Shown here: in pieces, positions 1 to 12,075 of the stretch | Position numbering within the stretch: the stretch's first letter is position 1 | How the letters are laid out: each line of letters opens with the position of its first letter | DNA from: Jaltomata sinuosa | Taxonomy: Eukaryota; Streptophyta; Magnoliopsida; Solanales; Solanaceae | DNA length: 64,000 bases | Direction of reading: 5' to 3' | Assembly (NCBI GenBank): GCA_003996215.1 | Contig: QJPP01003505.1 | Coordinates: forward strand, 54,365-118,364 | Position numbers and translations under genes: made by a program | Notes under the pieces: model-generated | Database searches by the model: none | Told to the model about the DNA's origin: nothing | The model's input: the letters and a program-made list of their open reading frames with translations, nothing else

Positions 1-1225
1 GCAATGCGAGCAGGACTATCACAAGTCAACGATAGCAAAATCCTTACCTGGAGCAACGATATTAGGAACCTCTACCGCTGGCCCACACGAAAGGGCATCG
101 GACTGATGGGATCTAACTCTGGACTGAGTATTCGAAGCTGACGGCGCAACCATCCCTCTCCGGGGACAATCTCTAGAAAGGTGACCAAGTACTCCATAAT
201 CATAACAACAAGGCTGACTGGGATACGTAATCGTAGGGGACTTTCTAATAGAGTGCCCATGCTCACTACACCAGCGACAACCCCTATTAGAATCACTAGC
301 CCGGAAGCCACTTCGAACCACCTTGGGACCACCCCTACTACCATATACTCCACCTCTAGCCGGTGGTACTGAAGCCCTGGGCGATAAAATCTACTGACCC
401 TGCTGACTGGAAGGTGGGATCATAGGACAATCCCTAGCAAAGTGTCCATGACCATTGTAGGGAAAACAACTCCCACCAGGTACATATGGGCAAGGAGATC
501 GCACTGAACCTGATCGGCCACCATGGCCTACACAACCTGAAACCTAACCTCGATAAAGTTGACCCATACCATGTCTGCTAAGCTCAACATGCCTTGTACC
601 ACCACCCTCTGAAACCTGCGGAGCAACTGAAACTGCCCTGGTAGATAAGAAGCAATGGAATTTATCTCTGGTGGAGAATCCCCTACCTCAAGTCTGAGAA
701 TCTCAGAAATTGTCCTGGCGATGATGTTTCTTAGCACCACCTCCATAAGTCTCACGACTTAAACCCTCGATAGCCCAAACATTATCAAATATATGAAGAA
801 AGGTAGTCCCAATTGTAACCAAGTTCTCATTTTCCAATGAGTGACAAAATCTAACCTCCAGCAAAGCTCTGAACCCTATCAAACTCTGAAGGCACAGTCT
901 TAGCAGTACTCCTAACCATCTCATGAAATCTTGCCTCATAATCCAACACCGACATACAACCCTGTTGAAGAACTGGAAGCTCAACCCTAACTGAAGCACC
1001 ACTAATGGGACCGGGTAATGAAATACCCACTGAAGGACTCGAAATCCTAGCCACGGTGTCCTAAAAAGTTGGGGTAGCTATAAATCCAATTGAAGGTTGG
1101 GCTGGCCCCACACACCCTGTCTGAAGCGGTATACTCTCACTCTGAAATCCTGGCACTGACGGAAGCACTAAAGCAACTTGCATGGAAGCCTCGACACCAA
1201 TCGTTGTCGAACTCATCTTAGGCAT
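1..1225 (-). pseudogene. Ty3/gypsy gag, decayed (element E, runs off the left edge)
   Basis: Gag forms the particle that packages element RNA in the cytoplasm. Reading leftward on the minus strand, the likely start ATG is at 1225, about 200 bases past the primer-binding site and preceded by TTCTCAG, much like the gag start of element B. A gag core piece lies at about 703-1054 (LDYEARFHEMVRSTAKTVPSEFDRV). Three zinc-knuckle-like motifs follow: CFPYNGHGHFARDC near 440-490, then CRWCSEHGHSIRKS and CYDYGVLGHLSRDC within 19-321. Each has lost a cysteine (to Tyr, Ser and Tyr). Frameshifts and stops break the frame throughout, so it cannot make a working protein. It is recognised from its layout and motifs; the lineage (chromovirus-like, near elements C and D by LTR type) is inferred. 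Confidence 0.72.
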
Positions 1226-1421
1226 CTGAGAAGGAATTAAACAACCAAAAATTTTAGAAGACAATAGAGCCAGGAACACACGATAAGGAGCCAAGAATAT
1301 GGAACTTTTCCTAACAATGCCCTGTAGCCTTCTATAGATAGGATACGAACATTATCATACCAAACCACGAGACTCTACTTAGACACATGCTTTTGTACCA
1401 CGACACCGGTGAACCTAGAAA

Positions 1422-1431
1422 TCTGATACCA
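1422..1431 (-). other. Primer-binding site of element E
   Basis: On the minus strand this reads TGGTATCAGA, the complement of the 3' end of plant initiator tRNA-Met, which primes reverse transcription in most plant LTR elements. It lies three bases past the LTR end. The match decays after ten bases. Confidence 0.75.
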
Positions 1432-2138
1432 AGCTGTCACGACCCGATTTCTCAGGTCATGATGACACCTACAACTCCCCAGTAGGCGAACCAATTCCCG
1501 TATCCCAGAATAGTTAGTAATGGGCTACTAGCTAACCAATACACACAATAAGGAGAAATAAGCAAAAGCAGAATATAAAGATAAGGACAAAGCGGAAGCA
1601 ACAACCTGAATAAATACATAAAGATACTACACCAACCCAAAGACTTGGTATCGATAGTACAGAAGATTCTAATAGAGTACAAGTGCTAGAAATAACACAA
1701 TGATAAGTACAACTATCTCCGAATATACCAAGAGTAACAGTACAAAAGATGAGATATGGTCAAGCCCCGACCGTCAGACGCTCACCCTAGTCTCAAATAT
1801 CCTAAAGTTGCACGAGTCTCCAACATGATCAATGGAGAAAGCTTAACTAATATATGCACCAGAAATATGTAGAAGTGTAGTATGAGCACTAATTGCTATG
1901 AAATGGGTACCCAGTAGGCATCATCGGCCGACTGAGTGCATATAGGATACATTAATATAAAAGATAGCAAGAAAACAGTCACGGAAGCATTAAGAAAGAA
2001 TAAGGAACTAGCACGGAGAATAAACAACCAAGAGTTATTAGCATACAATGCTAGCACAAAAGATGTATATAACACAGAAACACAGGTGTAAGAAAGGAGA
2101 ACGCACCTGCAATCCTTGCAATAATAGTATATAAATAA

Positions 2139-2152
2139 AGAGAGAGAGAGAG
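2139..2152. repeat. (AG)7 microsatellite
   Basis: A perfect AG run inside LTR E. It is simple-sequence DNA with no sign of function. Confidence 0.9.
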
Positions 2153-2309
2153 TGTTTAGAGACATGGCGATATACCGGTAAACTTAAGTAAAAAGAAAAA
2201 TAAGGAAAACAATCTAACATAATCAACTAGAAGACATAGAAATAACAAAAGCATACTAAAAACACCAACTCTATAGATAAGCATGAACCGGGATCAACCT
2301 CTAAATTTT

Positions 2310-2552
2310 AAACATAAAGTAATGGCTTTTGTGCAACATCAAAAGGGTCCTGATGTAGTGGCATTGTTTGCATTGTTACAACCTATAGCAGATGGTTTGA
2401 AATTGATTCTAAAAGAACCTATTTCACTAAGTAGTGCTAATTTCTTCCTTTTTAGAATGACTCCAGTGGCTACATTTATGTTAAGTTTGGTTGCTCGGGC
2501 CTTTGTACCTTTTGATTATGGTATGGTAATGTCAGATCCAAACACGGCACTA
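2310..2552 (+). pseudogene. nad1: Nuclear copy of mitochondrial nad1 exon 1 fragment (NUMT) inside LTR E
   Basis: nad1 encodes subunit 1 of respiratory complex I, a membrane protein of the mitochondrial inner membrane. Reading frame 2283-2624 holds about 75 codons that match the exon 1 region of plant NAD1, roughly residues 29-104, without an indel or stop. Diagnostic stretches are KGPDVV, ADGLKLILKEPIS, SSANF, APVATFMLSLVA-like TPVATFMLSLVA, and VPFDYGMV. The frame then leaves nad1 and stops at 2622. The codon at 2496-2498 is CGG (Arg) where the mature plant protein has Trp. From memory this is a known C-to-U editing site, so the source was probably mitochondrial DNA, not edited RNA. It lacks the start, the membrane segment before residue 29 and all later exons, so it is not functional. 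It runs antisense to the retroelement. LTR C lacks it at the matching place (about 48240-48350). Confidence 0.88.
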
Positions 2553-4524
2553 AGAACTACTACTCAAATAAAAATAATGTATACAACTGGAAACCGACAA
2601 TCCACTCAGAAGACCGCACAATAGTGCCTCAATAAAACAAGACTCACTAGCCCACCCAATACTCAAAGTCCACAATCAGAGCCTCAACAGGCTAAAGAAC
2701 ACTAAACCACCAAGAATCGAGTGTCAAGAAAAGCTCTATATAAGGACAAGAGTAAATTTATTCTACCTATAGTCCCAAGGCCGCCCATACAACCGAGGAA
2801 CACAATCAAGTGAAAACAAACCCTCCAACTGCCCATACAACTAGAGCGTACACTGAACACACAACAAACAAGGGTGGAATCCGAGTGAAATATGCATGAT
2901 GATAATGATTATGTTAAAGTAACCGGTATGTTCACCCTCAGGTACCTCAAGGGCCCATTAGAGGTAAGACCCACGGAAGGACTCTACCCCTGTACCTCTC
3001 CTATGTCGTACATCCCTCATTAGGCACATGCAACCCAAGGCCCCAGGGCCTGTATTGACAGGGTCCATGGAGGTCTAGTCGTCGACCACATACATCACCC
3101 AATGATCTCAAATAGTAGCTCCTACTCGAAAACTCACAGTATATGCCCGGGATCGAACTGGGTCTAAAACAATAGTAATAATCTCATAATACCCTCTCAA
3201 AGGGTGCCTAAAGTATACTCGGTTCTAAATCAGTGATAAAGTCTTAATAACCATCTCAAAGGGTGCCCAGAGCGTATCCGGGTCTAAATCAGTAAGAAAT
3301 CAGGTCTAGTGCTCTGCCCAATCGAGCCTAGTATCAGTAGGTAATCAAGTAATCAAATCATCATAATATCCTCTCTACTCCAAGAGATTTCATAAAAGCC
3401 AGTTCAAAACCCTTTCGAAGTCACATTATCGAAAATGGGCCCTCGGGGCCATGCAAGGTTTAGAAAACCATCTATAGTAGGCCCAAAGCTAAAACCAAAG
3501 TAAAATATGCAGGTAAAAATCTTTTTCATTTATGATATGCTCGTAAATAATAGAGTAGCCCAAAATGGCTCACAAATATTCCTATCGGCCCTGCACAGGC
3601 TCAACAGCTCTACAAAATATAATAACCAGCCTAAAAGGATATCTCAATGTCCGAGAATCGCATACATTCCCAAATAATGCACCATCTATGTTTCAGATGC
3701 ATACAAGGCCACACAGGACCACAAGGGTAATATACAATGCTTACACGAGTACTATAATCAACGTATAAAACAAACGAACAGAAAAGATCGACCAGGTCTG
3801 GGGTAACAACCTATAAAAACCCACCCAAGGATACTAATTAATGCAGTTATAGCCTATATACGTAGAGTCTAGATAGGGAAAGCCATAACCTACCTTTCAT
3901 CCGATGAGTAGCTGCGGAGATAACGTCGTCCAAGCTAGAACTTCTCCAGGAATCTCTAATTTGTGAAAATACTATCAACACAATAATCTACACATTAATA
4001 CGAGACTAACTATACCTATAATGCTATATACATAACCAGGTTGAAATACGGGTCACAAACAAGCTCATGGGCATCACAACCCGAAGCCAGAAATGAAAAA
4101 TACCACTGTGTTCCTCACATTCCCATGAGAACATGCTCAAAATTTGAGCAGAAATGGATAACAATTGGGGCTCAAAACATCCCACAAATCAAAGAATTTA
4201 AAGAATGAAATTCATGGAAGAAATCAGAAAAATAATAAAAGAACATACCCGATTTCGAAGCCAACAAACGCTCAAGATTAAGCAAATATTAACCCGCAAG
4301 CTGTTGGGAATGATCAAGGTGAGTTATCAGGTTTTGGGTTCATTATCCATGGAGAATTCAGAATTTAAAGAGAGAGTTTACCGGATTTAGAAGTCCACAA
4401 ACGAGCAAGGATCGATAAAATATTATCCTCCAAGTAGTGGGGATGAACAATGGTGATATAGAGGTTTTTAGGAGCTATTCAAATGGAAAATAATTTTTGG
4501 GTTTTTAGATATGAAAGGGAAGAG

Positions 4525-4668
4525 AGCAAGTGCACCAGGGTGTCTAGGTCGTAGGCGCACCAGGGCACAGGCGACCAGGGCGGCCAGGGCGCTTAGGCGT
4601 AGGGGGCACAGGTGCACCAAGGCACTGAGGCGCAGGGGGCACAGGCACACCAGGGTGCTGAGGCGCAC
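4525..4668. repeat. GC-rich minisatellite in LTR E
   Basis: A GC-rich block in an AT-rich LTR. The clearest part has a 33-bp period: 4589-4621, 4622-4654 and a partial copy at 4655-4668, each built on an aggcgyagggggcacagg core. Upstream, 4525-4588 holds more degenerate copies of an rccagggc core. It gives rise to an Arg-rich open frame on the plus strand that I do not regard as a gene. Confidence 0.75.
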
Positions 4669-5306
4669 ACTACTGCCCACACCACCAAACACAAATGAAC
4701 TGAGCTATTTGACTAGAAACGGTGTTCCAAATCTAATAAAATCAACGAAAATCTCATCGGATGTCGATTTAATTAAAAGTAGGCCCCATGCCCAAAATAA
4801 ACCTTTAGCCAACTATTCCCAAAATGGAACACAAGGGCCAAAATCTAGTCCAGAAGCTTCGGGAACAGAACCAATGGTCCCTCTAACCTAAACTCGACAT
4901 TACGGAGCTAATAGCGCTGACAAAATTTTCATTTGAGGCCTCCAAATATTGATCAAAGTCAACCAATCAAGCCTAACTAGCTTGAAAACACAGAATGAGA
5001 GAGAATTCCAAGTTTTAAAGTTCTCATATCCCGACCAAAGGTTCCACTAGACACATGTCCACGCTCCAGATCTAAAAAACTTATTAGAATTTGATTCTGA
5101 GAACGTTCACCAAGAATGTTGACTAAGGTTAATGATTTCAAAAGCCTAAAGCTCTAAAAAAAGGAACTACCAAAAAGGCCAAACAAATGGCCCCGGCACC
5201 GAACTACCAGTCCCAACAAGCCATAAATGACTTGGGGCCGCTACAAGAAAGCTCTAACGGTACAAGAAAGGTGAAAGTGTGTAAATTACCTTAAGGGTCA
5301 TTACCA

Positions 5307-6661
5307 GAGTGAACTTCACTACCTTTACCTTCACTTTATCAACCACCCCTGTGTCTTTTCTTGTCATTTTAACCATTTATAGTCTCATGTTCGTAGCCCT
5401 TTCCTTGCTCAGCCCTTATTTCTTGTAGATAGCTAATGGAATCAAGTTTATGTTGGCTTCATTATTAGATAGAGTTTTAGAAAAATCATGATAGCCAAGG
5501 GTGCAAAGAATGGTGAATGTTCCCTGATCTTCCTTCTTCTTAACCTTATATCCAAAAATAATAAAACTGACCTAGTGAGTAACCTTTACCTCTCAGTCTT
5601 GCACAACTTTCTTATATGATAACATACTTTTAAAAAACATAGCAATTCTAAGAATTTCCTATATAGCATTAAGGAATGAAACATTAAGCACTGCTTCCTT
5701 TAGAACTTCAATGTACTTTTCTACTATGGCCTCTTTTGCTCTTTTCATAAGCCTCTAAAGGAATTGAGGAACACAATTAGGGAGTGGTGGTAGAGATTTT
5801 GACACCTTCATAACTTCTTCTTCAGCCATAGAACTACTACCTTTTTGAATATTTGTCACATCAAAAACTCTCTTACCAATAATAATAGTCTAATTATCAA
5901 CTCAAGTATAATCTGTCTCTTCTGGGAGAAACCTATTGATCCTAGTAGTAACTACCATACAATGAGATAAAGACCTAATTCTATTACTCTATGGATTGAT
6001 AGTGTTTCTTGGAAGTTTCCCTATATGTGAAGGGTTCTTCTCTCCAGATATGTCTTTCATCTGCAATTCAAGTTTTTAGATAAAGGGAGTATGAGAGATT
6101 ACTGTATAAGACATATAGTGAATTATAACATCATTCAATTCTTGGTTTTGTACAACATTCTCAAGTATACTCTCTAGCTTAGAATTATTCTTCTCATATG
6201 AAGGTGTCTTGCCACTACTACGAGCAAGATGTCTTCCATCGTCGAGGGAAATATAGATTTGCACCCCTTTTGCCAAAATTATTACTACTATTCTAGTTAC
6301 ATTAATTATGACAATCGTGGTTTTGATAACTGGCGTCCTAATTACCTTGAACCTAGGTCTAAGGTCTCTATTGGTTCTTGTAGTTTTAACCCTGGTAATT
6401 CTGATGTTGATAGCCTAGTTGAGTGTTGTTCACAAAATTAATATCCTCAAACTTAATTAAAGGTGCCTCAGGATACTGCACTATATGTTGTGCATAATTT
6501 ACCTAAGACACAACTTACGTTTCTTCTAGCACTTTTACCTTCTTGATGTCACTTTCAAAAAATCTTTTAGTCAAAATATCTATATTAGGGTCCATTTTAG
6601 AGATTATTTGATCTCGCTCTTGGTTTTCCTTTATTAATGTCGTAAGTGAGGGATTACCATA
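5307..6661 (-). pseudogene. Athila/Tat-lineage gypsy gag end and protease, decayed (left piece)
   Basis: On the minus strand this reads as the end of gag followed by the aspartic protease region of the Athila/Tat branch of Ty3/gypsy. Visible cues are LESILENVVQNQELND (about 6120-6190), PLPNCVPQFL (near 5770), FTIPCTLGYHDFSKTL and NINLIPLAIYKK (about 5430-5510). In the family the last two surround the catalytic D-L-G-A-S-I-N-L-M-P type motif; here the Asp and Gly are gone (SNNEANINLIP). Many stops are present. The piece is interrupted on the left by LTR E, and on the right by element F, beyond which its upstream gag continues at 16005. It is the oldest layer in this part of the window. Confidence 0.68.
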
Positions 6662-6666
6662 AGAGA

Positions 6667-8813
6667 GGTCATGCCCCGAGGCTACCCACTAGACGTATCA
6701 CAGTGCTTAGCATCACAAGTGATCCCAAGCTAACCCATGGACTGGCATATCTAAACAATTTATGATGAAAACATATACTGTGCGTAAGGTGAAAATAGTT
6801 TAATATCTGAAGTGGGAATGAGCCCAAAATATCTAAATATATAAAATATATGTAGAGTATAAAGATGACTGAAAACAACGCTAACAACTCAATAACTGAA
6901 TCTAGTCTATGTCTGAAAGCCTATAACTGATGTGAGTTGCTGGGACATGCCCCCAACTAACTCTAAAAATCTGAAAACTCTAATAAGAAGGCCAAAATAT
7001 AAAACATGTCTATCATCCTCGATCTATGAGGACTCACCACTAAAGTTGTTGAGTAGGACTGGAGGTCGATCTAAACGTGGTCTGGATGTTGAGCGCCTAA
7101 ACCTACATAGTAAAATGATGTAGCATAAAAGTATGCGTCAGTACTTTGAATGTACTGAGCATGCGGGATATGGGCTAATCTGAACAACATAATAACTGAA
7201 CATGGAAATATATATATACTGAAGCATAAACTGAAAGCTAAGTTGGATACAATAACTAAGTACTAACATGAATATAATATGTTGTACTGAATACTGAAAT
7301 AGATACTGAGTACATGGTACATGAAATATTAGTCTGACTTAGGGAGATACTATTAACCGACATACCCCAAGTTGACCTAACTATGGAGCCAACCTATAAC
7401 CCTGGATGGAAGGGTGTTCATACCTTACCAAGGGTACAAACAAGTCTGGCGTGGATGCACTAATTGATGTCCCCAAGGGACAGAGGTGTGAAGCCTAACC
7501 TGACAGCTGAACCCTCATTAGACCTACGGTGACGCTGTAGTTTTGTGATTGGAGGACTGCTACTAAAGGTCTTAGCTTAATCTGACAGCTAAGCCTTCAT
7601 CCTTTTATCCACTCGATACTGTCTACTCCCAATGGAAAATAAGCAATGAAATGCAAGTTGAAACACTGGATAACTCAAATCTTGACAATTTTCTGAGAAT
7701 GCACATATATGTATATATTTATATATACTGAAACTGATGGCATTCTACTATTGAAACTTGATTATCTGAATTATCTGCCTAGCAAGCATAATTTTATGAA
7801 TACTAAAATTTAGACATGCTAGGGTTTCTGAGTCATGAGCCTGTTACTATACTACCGATCCAAGAAATATGAAATAGATATCAATATAAGAAGTAGAATC
7901 CGAATTATAATAACTCCCTAAGATTTAGGAACCCTAGGTCTGAAAAAATTCATGAAAAACTAAAGAACTGGCTGAAACTAGGGACTCAATAGGTGAAAGG
8001 AACCTATTGATGAAATCCGACATACCTGGAGAAGAAACTACGGAGAAATCCTTTGGATTTGGGGCTGAAGTTAAAGAAGGCCTCTGCTTGTTCTTGAGAG
8101 AAAACTGTCACTTTTTTTCTCCCTTTTCCTTTTTAAGTCTGATGATTTTAGGAGAATAGGTGATTTAGGTAGTTTTTGGCTAATTAATTTGGCTTAGAAT
8201 AACCAAAATGATGCAGCATTGGCCTTAAAAGAAGTAGGAAAAGTCTTGAATGCCCTCTAGGAATTTTTAAAGAACACTGCTGAAAATCGCGACTCAGGGA
8301 TCATTGCTTGGGTGACAGACCATACGCCAGGAAGATGGTTCATCAAGTGGGTCGTGGTCCTACCCAGGAGTCTTAGGGGTTGTTTGATCTGAGGGAACAA
8401 CGACTCCACATGATGGACCATACTCCTGAATAATGGTTTGTCATATGACTCATCATTCCTGGGACTCTAATCTGGTCTGAGGATTCCATGAGTCAAAGGA
8501 CGGATCGTGGTTCTGAAGTATGATTTCTGACCTGACTCATGGTCTTTGAGCCCTGAACTAAGTATCCTATGATTAAGGGAAACCATGAGTGACAGGACAG
8601 ACCATGGTTCTAAACTATGGTCTGTGGTCTGACTCGTGGTTCCTGAGACTTAAACTGGGGGCCTACTTGAAAGTGGGACTATGAATGAGACGATGGAACG
8701 TGGTTCCAAACTACGGTCTGCAATCTTAACCGTGGTCCCTGGAAACTTAAATTTTTCTGAGATTTTCCTACTGAGTATAGTCCAATGGCTGGTTCAAATT
8801 TTGGGGTGTTACA
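6667..8813 (-). repeat. 3' LTR of element F
   Basis: It pairs with 13869-15999 over its whole length (2147 against 2131 bp). On the minus strand it starts TGTAACACCCC and ends near GGGGCATGACC. Long shared blocks include the aactcaataact region and a series of degenerate tggttct / cgtggtctgac repeats around 8500-8750. No coding capacity is seen. Confidence 0.88.
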
Positions 8814-8829
8814 ATATCTCCCCCTTGGG
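8814..8829 (-). other. Polypurine tract of element F
   Basis: On the minus strand this reads CCCAAGGGGGAGATAT directly before the 3' LTR start TGTAACACC. It is the usual primer site for plus-strand DNA synthesis and sits where expected. Confidence 0.8.
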
Positions 8830-9037
8830 ATCATTCTTCCTTAAATGAAGACTAAGCAAGCTGAGTTTGGAGCGAAGGAGATACAATCCATACCAACTGA
8901 GTACTAGAAACTGATATCTAACTGAAATGAGTTCCATGAACATGCAAATATGCTGAAATGCAAGGATAAATGATGGAACAAGTCATTGAGCTGAATTTCA
9001 CAAGAGTAAACTGAGAGGCTGAAGAGGAACTATTACC

Positions 9038-10374
9038 TCAAGATGAAACTGAATCGGAAGGGAAGAGGTGAGGATACTTAGCCATTATGGCTGCTTTGGC
9101 TTCCCAAGTATCTCTCTCTATTGACTGATTCCTCCACAACACCTTTACTGAAGCGAATTCCTTATTTCTCAACCTATGAACCTGACAGTCAAGAATCTCA
9201 ACTAGGACCTCCTCATAGGTGAGGCTATCATTTAAAGGCACACTCTCTAAAGGCAATATCCATGCCGGATCACCCATACACTTCTTCAACAAGGAAATGT
9301 GAAAGGCTGGATGAACCGCTACGAGTTCTGCTGGAAACTCTAATTCATAGGCCACTTTACCAACCCTTCTCAGAATCCTATAAGGACCTACATATCTTGG
9401 ACTGAGCTTCCCTTTCTTTCCAAATCTCATCACCCCCTTCATGGGTGACACTTTCAGGAAGACCCAATCATCGATTTCAAACTCTAAGTCCCTTCTCCTC
9501 ACATCTGCATAGAACTTCTGACAACTCTGAGCTGTCTTTATCCTTTCCTTGATGACCTAAACTTTGTCCATAGCCTCATGAACCGAATATATCCCAATTA
9601 AGGCTACTTCATCTACTTCAAATAAACCAATCAGAGACCTACATCTATGCCTATAGAGTGCCTTATTTGGATCCATCTGATACTGGAGTGGAAACTGTTA
9701 TTATAGGAGAACTCTATGAGAGGTAGGTGATCATCCCAACTACCCTTGAAATTGATCACGCAAGCTCTCAACATGTCCTTTATGGTCTAAATAGTACGCT
9801 CTGCCTGACCATCCGTTTGTGGATGAAATATTGTACTGAGATTCACCTGAGTACCAAGAACCTTCTGAAATGATCTCCATAAAAGAGATATAAGCTGAGG
9901 ACCCCTATCAGAGATGATACACAAGGGAACCCCATGCAACCTGACTATCTCGTTAATGTACAGTCTGGCATAATCCTCCAAGGAATTTGTAGTCTTGACA
10001 ACTAAGAAGTGAGGTGACTTAGTAACTCCGTCCACTATCACCCAAATAAAGTCATGCTATCTACGAGTACGAGGTAAACCCGCAATGAAATCCATGTTGA
10101 TCACCTCCCATTTCCAAGTAGGAATGCTAATATCCTGAGTCACACCTCCTGGTTTCTGATGTTCTACCTTCACTTGTTGGTAGTTAGGACACTTAGCCAT
10201 AAAATTTGCAATGTCCCTCTTCATGTCGTTCCACCAATAGACTTCCCATAGATCATGGTGCATCTTAGTGGAACCGAGATTAATAGAATATCTGGAATTT
10301 TGATGTTCTATAAGGATCTGCTGCTTCAACTCACCCACATTAGGAACACATAAGTGACCCTGGTAATGAAACAT
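9038..10374 (-). pseudogene. Element F integrase with C-terminal chromodomain
   Basis: Integrase joins element cDNA into the host chromosome; the chromodomain steers insertion to marked chromatin. On the minus strand, 10057-10374 carries the zinc-binding start (LWEVYWWNDMKRDI, then CPNYQQVK, where the second Cys of the HHCC site has become Tyr). Next, 9787-10041 carries the catalytic core (MIVDGVTKSPHFL, ISDRGPQLIS, FHPQTDGQAERTI). The last part, 9038-9502, has GKLSPRYVGPYRILRRVG and the chromodomain VKVLWRNQSIERDTWEA. The three pieces are separated by stops or shifts. Length and order match chromovirus integrases. Confidence 0.85.
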
Positions 10375-10386
10375 ACCATCTCCCTC

Positions 10387-12075
10387 TTAGGAGAAGACCA
10401 CAACTCTTTGTTGATGAACTACACCCTTCAACTGAAGTAATATAGGATAACTATCATGTTTCTCCTTAACCTCTGCTATTAATGAAGATTCTGATTCATT
10501 TTGGACTATCACACCACCATCTGACATGTCCATAAGGCAAACTCCTAAGCGAGAAAGCCGGTGAACATCTCTGATTAATTCTTTCTTCTCTTCCTCAACA
10601 TGTGATATGCTACCCATGGATAGTCCGGTGAGGGCATCAACCACCATATTGGCCTTACTCGGATGGTAGAGCACATTCATATCATAGTCTTTGAGAAACT
10701 CAAGCCATCTCCTCTGACGAATATTCAACTCTTTCAGGGTGAACACATACTGGAGGCTAATATGATATGTGAACATATCAACATGAAGGCCATACAAGTA
10801 GTGTCTCCAAATCTTTAAGGCAAACACAACAACTTCAAGCTCGAGGTCATGAGTCAGGTAGTTTTTCTCATGGACCTTAAGTTGTTTGAAAGCATAAGTT
10901 CTGACCTTGCACTCCTGCATATAAATGCAACCCAGGCCGACCCTAGATGCATCACAATAAACCACATATCCATATGAACACTATGGTAGAGTCAAAATGG
11001 GAGTTGTAGTCAACCTGGTCTTCCGTTCTAAGAATCTTTGCTCACACTCATATGACCACTGAAACTTGACCTTTTTCTGAGTCAACATGATCAATGGGGC
11101 AGCTATGGATGAAAATCCTTCAACAAATCTCATGTAGTAACCAATCAAACCCAAGAAATTTTGATATCAGTCGGAGAGGTGGGTTTGGGCTAGTACTTTA
11201 CTGCATCAATTTTTTGAGAATCCACTTGGATCCCTTCGTTGGATACCACTTGACTAAGGAAAGCGATAGACTTAACCAGAATTCCCATTTGCAAAACATA
11301 GCAAATAGCTGGCGATCTTTGAGAGTTTGCATAACAACTCTCAAATAAGTCGCATGCTCTTCCTTATTTCAAGAATAAATGAGGATATCATAAATAAAGA
11401 CAATGATGAATAAGTCCAACTACTGTTTGAACATCCTGTTCATTAAGTCCATGAAAGTTGTAGGAGCATTGGTTAGTCCAAAAGACATAACAACAAATTC
11501 ATAGTGACCATACCGAGTCTTGAGGGTTGTCTTCAGTATTTCACTATCTCAGACTCTGAGCTGATGATAGCCGGATCTGAGGTCTATCTTCAAAAAGCAA
11601 CTAGCACCCTTAAGCTGGTCAAACAAGTCATCAATCCTGGGGATGGGATATTTATTCTTTATTGTGACTTTGTTCAACTGACGGTAGTCAAGGCATATCT
11701 TGAGAGAACTATCTTTCTTACGCCCGAACAATACTGGAGAACCCCATGGAGAGATGATGGTTTTATGAGGCCCTTATCTAAGAGGTCTTTCAACTGCTCT
11801 TTCAATTACTTAAGCTTATCTGGAGAAATTCTGAAAGGAGGAATCGAAATAGGCTGGGTATCTGGAAGGAGATCTATTCCAAAGTCGATTTCTCTTTTGG
11901 GAGGAACTTCGGGAAGATCTTCTGGGAACACTTTTGGGAATTCATTCTCCATTAGAACTAACTCAAGTGTTGGCGTCTCGGAGTGTGAATCCTTAACATG
12001 GACAAGATGATAGACATACCCTTTGGAGATCATCTTTCTGGTCTTAAGGTAGGAGATAAATCGACTTACAGGCAT
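10387..12075 (-). pseudogene. Element F reverse transcriptase and RNase H
   Basis: This is the RT-RNase H part of pol, which copies element RNA into DNA. RT cues on the minus strand are PPFRISPDKLK (about 11806-11840), LDYRQLNKVTIKNKYPIPRI and FLKIDLRSGYHQLRV (11549-11731). The catalytic F-I-D-D box near 11384-11398 reads FIYD: the first Asp is Tyr, which would abolish polymerase activity. RNase H (10387-10965) has YCDAS, KNYLTHDLELEVVVFALKIW and KANMVVDAL, but the usual F-T-D-H reads FTYH, so another metal-binding Asp is lost. Several stops lie between 10966 and 11548. Confidence 0.87.

Larger units (their letters stand above)
1435..5306 (-). repeat. 5' LTR of gypsy element E (about 3.9 kb)
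   Basis: On the plus strand the repeat starts TGTCACGACC beside the primer site and ends TTACCA at 5306. On the minus strand it therefore starts TGGTAATGACCC, one base longer than the TGTAATGACCC start of elements A and B. Blocks shared with LTR C (47458-52139) occur in the same order, for example the cccagtaggcatcat block and the taacctacc block near 3890. It is enlarged by a nad1-bearing insert (within about 2270-2760) and a GC-rich minisatellite. The outer end abuts an Athila/Tat protease remnant. The possible target duplication GAGTG (5307-5311) cannot be verified because the other end is outside the window. Confidence 0.75.

Noticed and set aside
2283..2624. A 113-codon plus-strand ORF as a functional gene
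   Set aside because: Only about residues 29-104 match NAD1; the start and end are unrelated LTR sequence. It is a captured organelle fragment, listed as a pseudogene.
4511..4891. An Arg-rich 126-residue ORF
   Set aside because: It is generated by the GC-rich minisatellite and LTR sequence; no domain or conserved start is seen.
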